Position numbers and translations under genes: made by a program. Below, in pieces: positions 58,780 to 64,000 of a stretch of DNA of 64,000 bases (position 1 is the stretch's first letter; each line of letters starts with the position of its first letter). The stretch is from positions 124,127 through 188,126 of the forward strand of contig LDXJ01000060.1 of the NCBI GenBank assembly GCA_001029295.1. The letters are read 5' to 3'. The stretch comes from Peptococcaceae bacterium CEB3. Its GTDB lineage: Bacteria; Bacillota; Desulfitobacteriia; Desulfitobacteriales; Desulfitobacteriaceae. The notes under the pieces are model-generated. The model was not told the origin of the DNA. It did no database searches and saw nothing but the letters and a program-made list of their open reading frames with translations.

Positions 58780-60267
58780 ATGGCTCAATTAGAAATGGAA
58801 GGAATCAGTAAGGCCTTTTCCGGTGTCAAGGTTTTGGAAAATGTCAATTTTCAGGTTGACAGCGGAGAAGTTGTGGCTCTGCTCGGAGAAAACGGGGCGG
58901 GCAAATCGACCCTAATGAAGATTTTAACCGGGGTCTATACCGCTGATGAGGGGCAGATCCTGATTGACGGGGAGGCTGTGGTTGTCCGTACTATCCGGGA
59001 CGCCCAGGATTTGGGCTTAGGCATGATTTATCAAGAGCTCAACTTGTTTGGCAACCTGTCAGTGGCTGAGAATTTTCTCGTCGGGCGCGAGGACAAGTTC
59101 AAGACCCTGGGTTTTGTGAATTATCCCTTGCTTTATGAGAAAGTCTCGGCGACGATGGAGACTCTGAATCTGAACCGCAACCCCAAAGAACGTCTGGTCA
59201 ACTTAAGCGTGGGGGAACAGCAACTGGTGGAAATCGGCAAAGCCTTGCAGCAAGACGTCCGCTTTCTAATCATGGATGAGCCAACCTCCGCCTTGAGCAA
59301 GGCGGAGACTGATCGCCTTTTTGAAATCGTCCATGCGCTCAAGGCCAAGGGGGTGGGGATTATCTATATTTCCCATCGGCTGGAGGAATTGTTCAGAGTG
59401 GCTGACCGGGTGACCGTGTTGCGGGACGGACGCTTCATTGCCACAGTTCGGACCGAAGAGACCACAGAACGGGAATTAGTTTCCTTGATGGTCGGTCGGG
59501 ATATTGAAGACCGTTATCCCCATGAGCAATCAACTCCCGGCGAGAGCATTCTGCGTGCGGAGAAGCTGAAGACGTCGGCAATTCGAGATGTCTCCCTGGA
59601 AATCAGAGGCGGGGAAATTGTGGGACTGGGGGGATTGATGGGATCCGGACGGACAGAGGTTGCCCGTGCGCTGAGCGGGATTGACTCATTGCAGTCCGGA
59701 AAAATCGTGATGGAAGGCCGTATCCTCCATCTAAGGTCTCCCGCCTCGGCGATTCGGTCCGGAATCGTCCTCGTGACGGAGGATCGTAAGAACGAAGGGT
59801 TGCTTCTGCCCTTCACGATACGGGAAAACTTGGCACTTCCCACCCTCAGTCATCGCAGCCGTTTGGGGCTCGTCCGCAGGCAGGATGAACGGAAGAATGC
59901 CGAGGAATGGGTTGGAAAGCTCAGAATCAAGACCCACTCGATGGAACAGGCGACTGAGAACTTGAGCGGCGGCAATCAGCAGAAGGTGGTCATCGGCAAA
60001 TGGTTGGCTTGCAAGCCCAAACTTCTCATTTTAGATGAGCCTACCCGGGGTATCGATGTAGGGGCTAAGCAGGAAATTTACCAATTGATGAACCAGTTGA
60101 AGCTTGAAGGAAAGGCCGTGCTGATGATTTCGTCGGACCTCCCGGAATTGCTGGGCATGAGTGACAGGGTCTATGTTATGCATGAAGGAACGGTTCGGGG
60201 GGAATTGCAGGGACGTGAGATGCAACAAGAGGCATTTATGCGTCTGGCCACGGGGGGTGAGGTATGA
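58780..60267 (+). CDS. rbsA: Ribose ABC transporter ATP-binding protein RbsA
   Basis: 495 aa from ATG 58780 (AGGTGGTG upstream); GTG 58768 is less likely. There are two ABC domains. The first has GENGAGKST at 36-44, LSVGEQQLVEIGKAL and FLIMDEPTSAL. The second has a degenerate P-loop region GLMGSGRTEVAR, then NLSGGNQQKVVIGKWLACKP and ILDEPTRGIDVGAK. This is the standard sugar CUT2 ATPase. It overlaps rbsC by 4 bp. Confidence 0.95.
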   Translation: MAQLEMEGISKAFSGVKVLENVNFQVDSGEVVALLGENGAGKSTLMKILTGVYTADEGQILIDGEAVVVRTIRDAQDLGLGMIYQELNLFGNLSVAENFLVGREDKFKTLGFVNYPLLYEKVSATMETLNLNRNPKERLVNLSVGEQQLVEIGKALQQDVRFLIMDEPTSALSKAETDRLFEIVHALKAKGVGIIYISHRLEELFRVADRVTVLRDGRFIATVRTEETTERELVSLMVGRDIEDRYPHEQSTPGESILRAEKLKTSAIRDVSLEIRGGEIVGLGGLMGSGRTEVARALSGIDSLQSGKIVMEGRILHLRSPASAIRSGIVLVTEDRKNEGLLLPFTIRENLALPTLSHRSRLGLVRRQDERKNAEEWVGKLRIKTHSMEQATENLSGGNQQKVVIGKWLACKPKLLILDEPTRGIDVGAKQEIYQLMNQLKLEGKAVLMISSDLPELLGMSDRVYVMHEGTVRGELQGREMQQEAFMRLATGGEV

Positions 60268-61208
60268 TGCAACGCATTATCAACACTATTAAACGCTATC
60301 ATTTGGGACCTTTAATCGGGCTTGTCATCCTGATATTTATTCTTTCTTTTGCTACGGCAAAGTTTTTCACTTTTGGTAACCTGCGCAATGTCGCTTTACA
60401 AATCTCCGTTAATGCACTCATTGCGGTAGGCATGACCTTTGTCATTCTCACGGCTGGGATTGATCTCTCGGTCGGTTCCACCTTGGCTTTGAGCGCGGCC
60501 ATCGCCGCCCAGCTCATGGTCGGGCACATCAATCCCTGGTTGGCCGGAGGCGCGGCTCTTTTCGTGGGGGGATTGGCCGGTGCGCTCAACGGAGTTTTCG
60601 TGGCCTACGCCGGTTTGGCGCCTTTTATCGTGACACTGGGAACGATGACGCTGTTCCGAGGGCTGACCGAAATCTATACGAACGGGATGCCCATCTTTAA
60701 CCTGCCGCGAGGCTTTGCCGGTTTTGGCACGGGAACCTTTCTGGCCATCCCCATTCCCGTTTGGGTCATGGCTTTGGTCTTCGTCGCCGCCTGGGTGGTG
60801 CTGTACCGAACCACTGCGGGGAGGCGCATCTATGCCATTGGGGGAAACGAACGAGTGGCCTTTCTTGCCGGAGTACCGGTCAAAAGATATTTGGTGGGTG
60901 TTTACGTGGTCAGCGGTATCCTGGCTTCCCTGGCGGGGATCATTCTAGCATCGCGCCTCGGTTCGGCCGAACCGACTGCCGGGGTGGGCTATGAACTCGA
61001 TGCCATTACTGCCGTCGTCCTTGGCGGAACCAGCTTGATGGGCGGCGAGGGTACTTTGATTGGCACTTTGATCGGCGCCTTGATTCTGGGAACTATCGAT
61101 AATGGCCTCAATCTTCTCAATGTAAATTCTTTCTACCAGGATGCCGTCAAGGGGTTGATTATTCTCGCGGCCATCATGCTTGACCGCAAGAAGTCTGCCG
61201 GGAGATAG
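60264..61208 (+). CDS. rbsC: Ribose ABC transporter permease RbsC
   Basis: 314 aa, about ten membrane helices, with the CUT2 permease motif GIDLSVGSTLALSAAIAAQL and GGTSLMGGEGTLIGTLIGAL. The N-terminus MMQRIINTIKRYHLGPLIGL is cytoplasmic. ATG 60264 overlaps the rbsA stop. Works with RbsA and RbsB. Confidence 0.95.
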   Translation: MMQRIINTIKRYHLGPLIGLVILIFILSFATAKFFTFGNLRNVALQISVNALIAVGMTFVILTAGIDLSVGSTLALSAAIAAQLMVGHINPWLAGGAALFVGGLAGALNGVFVAYAGLAPFIVTLGTMTLFRGLTEIYTNGMPIFNLPRGFAGFGTGTFLAIPIPVWVMALVFVAAWVVLYRTTAGRRIYAIGGNERVAFLAGVPVKRYLVGVYVVSGILASLAGIILASRLGSAEPTAGVGYELDAITAVVLGGTSLMGGEGTLIGTLIGALILGTIDNGLNLLNVNSFYQDAVKGLIILAAIMLDRKKSAGR

Positions 61209-61259
61209 GAGGCCTCTGGCCTCATGCTCAATAATTATAAAAAAGGGGAGAATCGCAAA

Positions 61260-62213
61260 ATGAAAAAGTGGAAGATTATCTTAGGGCTGGGCGCTCTAAC
61301 AGTCGGGCTTGTTTCAGGGTGCGGAAGTGCCGCCAACAACAGTTCAGGCGGACAACCCGCTTCTCAGCCTAACCCCTCGTACACCATCGGGTTTGCCGTA
61401 TCCACGATCAACAATCCGTTTTTTGTGGCTATGGAAAATGGCGTAAAACAGGAAGCGGCCAAGGAAGGGGTCAAGGTCATTGTCGACAACGGCAACAATG
61501 ATCCAGCGACACAGCTGAATCAGGTTCAGGATCTGATTCAGCAAAAAGTCAGTGCCATTATTCTCAACCCGACCGATAGCCAAGGTTTGTCCAGCGCGGT
61601 GGCTGCCGCGAACAAAGCGAATATCCCGGTGGTGACATTGGACCGCAGTGTGACCTCAGGCAAGGTGGCTTGTTTCATTGCTTCCAACAGTGTCCAGGCA
61701 GGGAAAATGGCGGCTGACGAAATCATCAAAGCCTTGAAAGGGCAGGGCAAGGTGGTTGAGCTGCAAGGGATCATCGGCACGTCGGCGGAACGAGACCGCG
61801 AGCAGGGCTTTGACCAAGAGATTGCTACAGCGAAAGGCATCAAAGTCGTGGCCAAGCAGACGGCGAATTTTGATCGGAGCAAAGCCCTCAACGTCATGCA
61901 AAACATCTTGCAGGCTAATCCCAGTGTCAAGGGTGTTTTTGCTCAAAACGATGAAATGGCTTTGGGAGCTCTGAAGGCCATTCAGCAAAGCGGCAAGTCC
62001 GGAATTGCCATCGTCGGGATCGACGGGGAGAAAGAGGCGGTTAATGACGTCCAACAAGGGCTTTTTTATGCTGACATTGCTCAACAACCGACGCAAGAAG
62101 GGATATTAGGCGTGCAGAATGCGGTTAAGCTGGCTAAGGGAGAAACTGTGCCGGCCACGATTAACTCCCCCCTGCAATTGGTCGAAAAAGGAACTTCTTT
62201 CAGCGGCTTCTAA
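61260..62213 (+). CDS. rbsB: Ribose-binding lipoprotein RbsB
   Basis: 317 aa from ATG 61260 (AAAGGGGAG upstream); ATG 61224 would add 12 residues ahead of the signal. The lipobox LVSGCGS puts the lipidated Cys at 21. The binding fold matches RbsB (YTIGFAVSTINNPFFVAMEN, GVKVIVDNGNNDPATQLNQV, NVMQNILQANPSVKGVFAQN, GIDGEKEAVNDVQQG). It captures ribose outside the membrane. Confidence 0.95.
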   Translation: MKKWKIILGLGALTVGLVSGCGSAANNSSGGQPASQPNPSYTIGFAVSTINNPFFVAMENGVKQEAAKEGVKVIVDNGNNDPATQLNQVQDLIQQKVSAIILNPTDSQGLSSAVAAANKANIPVVTLDRSVTSGKVACFIASNSVQAGKMAADEIIKALKGQGKVVELQGIIGTSAERDREQGFDQEIATAKGIKVVAKQTANFDRSKALNVMQNILQANPSVKGVFAQNDEMALGALKAIQQSGKSGIAIVGIDGEKEAVNDVQQGLFYADIAQQPTQEGILGVQNAVKLAKGETVPATINSPLQLVEKGTSFSGF

Positions 62214-62308
62214 GAGTGTCCAGAGCATTTTGTGGCAGAACTCAGGTCAAGCCGACCGCATGAATGAACAATCCGTCCGGGTAGAGGGTTAAGGGGGATG
62301 GGAGGATA

Positions 62309-63244
62309 ATGCGTTCCATCGCTGTCATCGGTAGTCTCAACATGGATATAGTCAATTGGGTCGAGAAGGCACCTTTGCCGGGAGAGACCATTCGGGCCCT
62401 GGCTACCGCTTATGTTCCGGGCGGAAAAGGGGCCAATCAGGCTGTGGCTGCCGCCAGGGCGGGAGCCATGGTCGAAATGATCGGGGGTGTAGGTCAGGAC
62501 GATTACGGAGAGGCGTTGTTGGAAAACCTACGCGCCTCGGGTGTCAGGACGGAGGGGGTGCTTCTTGAACCCGGAGTGTCAACTGGGATAGCCTTTATTA
62601 CCGTAGACGCTCTGGGTGAAAATAGCATTATTCTTGCCGCAGGAGCCAACGGAAAATTAACCCCTGAGAAGATTGGAACGGAGGATCGGTTTGCCTTCCG
62701 ACCTGATATGGTTGTTTTGCAAAATGAGATACCGTATCCCACTGTGGCCTATGCTTTGACCTATTTTGCGGCGATGGAAAAGTATATCATCTATAACCCG
62801 GCTCCTGCTCTTAAGTTGCCTGAAGATGACTACCGCAAAATCAATTTACTCATTCTGAACGAAACAGAAGCGGCGGTTCTGACCGGGGGCGCTGTTGGCA
62901 GCGCGGAGGAAGTTCGTAACGCGGCGGAAATCTTGGTAGAGTGCGGGTGCCGGGAAGTCATCATTACCCTGGGAGGCAGGGGCTTATTTTACCGAAACCG
63001 CGAAAGAAATATGATGTTTTTTTTGAATGCGTTCAAGGTGCCGGTGATAGACACCACGGCGGCAGGCGACACTTTCGTCGGAGCCTATGCCGCGGCCCTG
63101 GCGGAGGGCTTGCCGGTGCGGGAAGTGCTGCGTTTTGCTTCCGCAGCTGCGGCCCTGACTGTTACCCGGAAGGGTGCGCAAACATCAATTCCCGAACGGG
63201 CAGATATCGACTTGTTTTTAAGGGATAGGCAGTGTCGCAAGTAG
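62309..63244 (+). CDS. rbsK: Ribokinase RbsK (PfkB family)
   Basis: 311 aa. The N-terminal PfkB pattern is VIGSLNMDIVNWVEKAPLPG and GGKGANQAVAAARAGA, and the C-terminal catalytic motif is DTTAAGDTFVGAYAAAL with the base Asp. It phosphorylates ribose to ribose-5-phosphate. It comes last in the operon, 95 bp after rbsB with its own strong ribosome-binding site, whereas Bacillus places it after rbsR. Confidence 0.95.
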   Translation: MRSIAVIGSLNMDIVNWVEKAPLPGETIRALATAYVPGGKGANQAVAAARAGAMVEMIGGVGQDDYGEALLENLRASGVRTEGVLLEPGVSTGIAFITVDALGENSIILAAGANGKLTPEKIGTEDRFAFRPDMVVLQNEIPYPTVAYALTYFAAMEKYIIYNPAPALKLPEDDYRKINLLILNETEAAVLTGGAVGSAEEVRNAAEILVECGCREVIITLGGRGLFYRNRERNMMFFLNAFKVPVIDTTAAGDTFVGAYAAALAEGLPVREVLRFASAAAALTVTRKGAQTSIPERADIDLFLRDRQCRK

Positions 63245-63326
63245 CCACCCCGACATCAAAAGGGTTTAACCGCTGCGGCCTATATCGCATGAAGCAGTCT
63301 TACGCAACCCACAAAGACGATATATA

Positions 63327-63363
63327 AAAACTCCCCGAAAACCTCGTGGTTCCGGGGAGTTTT
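63327..63363 (+). terminator. First terminator after the rbs operon
   Basis: AAAACTCCCCG (63327-63337) pairs with CGGGGAGTTTT (63353-63363), and an inner AACC/GGTT stem caps it. A/T ends on both sides allow bidirectional action. Confidence 0.9.
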
Positions 63364-63430
63364 GCTCGCGTATCCTACACGGAAAGAGGGACATCGGAGG
63401 ATACTCGGATTGAATATGGTAAACCGACAT

Positions 63431-63477
63431 AAGAGAGGCACTATCATTGAGATAATGCCTCTCTTGTTGTTTTTTTC
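63431..63477 (+). terminator. Second terminator after the rbs operon
   Basis: AAGAGAGGCA (63431-63440) pairs perfectly with TGCCTCTCTT (63456-63465), followed by GTTGTTTTTTT. The orientation is rightward, so it stops rbs read-through before the convergent gene. Confidence 0.93.
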
Positions 63478-63511
63478 GTATCGGTTTAGAGATGGGTTCA
63501 CATTGTTTGTC

Positions 63512-64000
63512 TTATTGTACATAACTTGGCGCGTCACCGGGAACGGTATCCTCCGGGATCACCGCGGGAGTCATGTCGTCGAAATACTCGTCGAAATCGC
63601 GTGTCTCTGTCCGCACATTCTGTGTTTGCCTCTTTTCCGGCAGGAGAGAACGATCGGCGAGGTGCATAATGGCATAACTCGCGCTCAGACCATAGAGCAT
63701 ATTGTCCCAAAGAGAGGCGTAGAAGGTCTTTGTCAGCTTGGGCTTAGCCCGGTAAAGTCCCAGCCGGGTGGCTCCGTCAACCAGGATGGACCAGGTGAGT
63801 GAGCCATAGAAAGCCCCTTTCACATAGGCCAAGTCACGGCCCGTTCGTTTAAACAGATAGACCAGAGGAACACCGAGAGCCGTCCCCGTAAACATGTGGG
63901 CGATTTGGCCGAGAAGAAAATCCTTGCGCCGGTTGGTACGCCAGGTTCGAAAGAGCATGGAACCGGCCAAGTGGCCGAGCAGGTTTTCCGTCTTTCCGCG
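63512..64000 (-). CDS. Unknown protein, partial at right edge
   Basis: The minus-strand frame is open to the window edge (reads GKTENLLGHLAGSMLFRTWR from position 63997) and ends at 63512, giving at least 162 residues. A TTG at 63970 is possible, but the continuation upstream looks natural, so the true start is outside. Two weak hydrophobic segments are visible (IAHMFTGTALGVPLVYLFKR; GAFYGSLTWSILVDGATRLG), with an acidic tail (DFDEYFDDMTPAVIPED). The family is not recognised. It may be a small membrane protein of spore formers. Confidence 0.65.
   Translation of the reverse strand, partial: RGKTENLLGHLAGSMLFRTWRTNRRKDFLLGQIAHMFTGTALGVPLVYLFKRTGRDLAYVKGAFYGSLTWSILVDGATRLGLYRAKPKLTKTFYASLWDNMLYGLSASYAIMHLADRSLLPEKRQTQNVRTETRDFDEYFDDMTPAVIPEDTVPGDAPSYVQ

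Noticed and set aside
1-64000. CRISPR arrays, insertion sequences, prophage or tRNA/rRNA genes
   Set aside because: No regularly spaced direct repeats with unique spacers, transposase or integrase motifs, or tRNA-like folds were found on either strand by eye.

Overview
The window looks like chromosome of an anaerobic, motile, probably spore-forming Firmicute of the Peptococcaceae/Desulfitobacteriaceae type. This is an inference from gene content: FliY and CheC/CheD chemotaxis, MecA, PerR, a selenoprotein SelD, CooC, DUF362 and 2[4Fe-4S] ferredoxins, and CWB2 cell-wall repeats. The DNA is moderately GC-rich, TTG and GTG starts are common, and Shine-Dalgarno sites are strong. I see no rRNA, tRNA, CRISPR array, intact insertion sequence or prophage.

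Layout. (1) 1-17.8 kb: flagellar export and chemotaxis operon, fliM(partial)-fliY-cheY-fliO-P-Q-R-flhB-flhA-flhF-flhG-PilZ-cheC-cheD-small membrane protein-sigD-fliK-flgD-flgB-flgF/G type-cheW-lytic transglycosylase. A sigma-28-type promoter sits just after sigD. (2) 18-21.9 kb: redox and metal-binding proteins (Cys-rich DUF5714, rubredoxin-like peptide, DUF362 ferredoxin-like protein), the ClpC adaptor MecA, and a small zinc-ribbon protein that may be Gin-like. (3) 22-30 kb: selA, a LysR regulator, selD (itself a selenoprotein, read through an in-frame TGA with a SECIS-like hairpin), FapA/DUF342, moeA and mobB. These supply selenocysteine and molybdenum cofactor, as Sec-containing formate dehydrogenases need. 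(4) 30-38 kb: accessory genes: Na/Pi symporter, GNAT, PHP phosphatase, an unknown protein, a TauE/SafE-DUF1634 transporter pair behind a likely transcription attenuator, a decayed ATPase fragment, and a large secreted phosphoesterase. (5) 38.5-44 kb: ccdA, cooC, MoxR ATPase, CoxE-like VWA protein (metalloenzyme maturation), ferredoxin and perR. (6) 44-50.7 kb: a glycosidase-like membrane protein, a MetE-like methyltransferase, DUF1858, then a second flagellar locus (flgE, flgG) behind a second sigma-28-type promoter. (7) 51-57 kb: surface protein with cell-wall-binding, Ig-like and leucine-rich repeats, CBS protein, DUF421/DUF4363 pair and lpdA. (8) 57-63.2 kb: a complete ribose operon rbsR-D-A-C-B-K with two LacI-type operators, followed by tandem terminators.

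The most interesting signals are the hidden N-terminus of selD, the mutually exclusive hairpins ahead of the TauE/DUF1634 pair, the two near-identical sigma-28 promoters that link the separated hook loci, and several unexplained repeat-bearing leaders (perR, ccdA, mecA 3' end, upstream of flgE).
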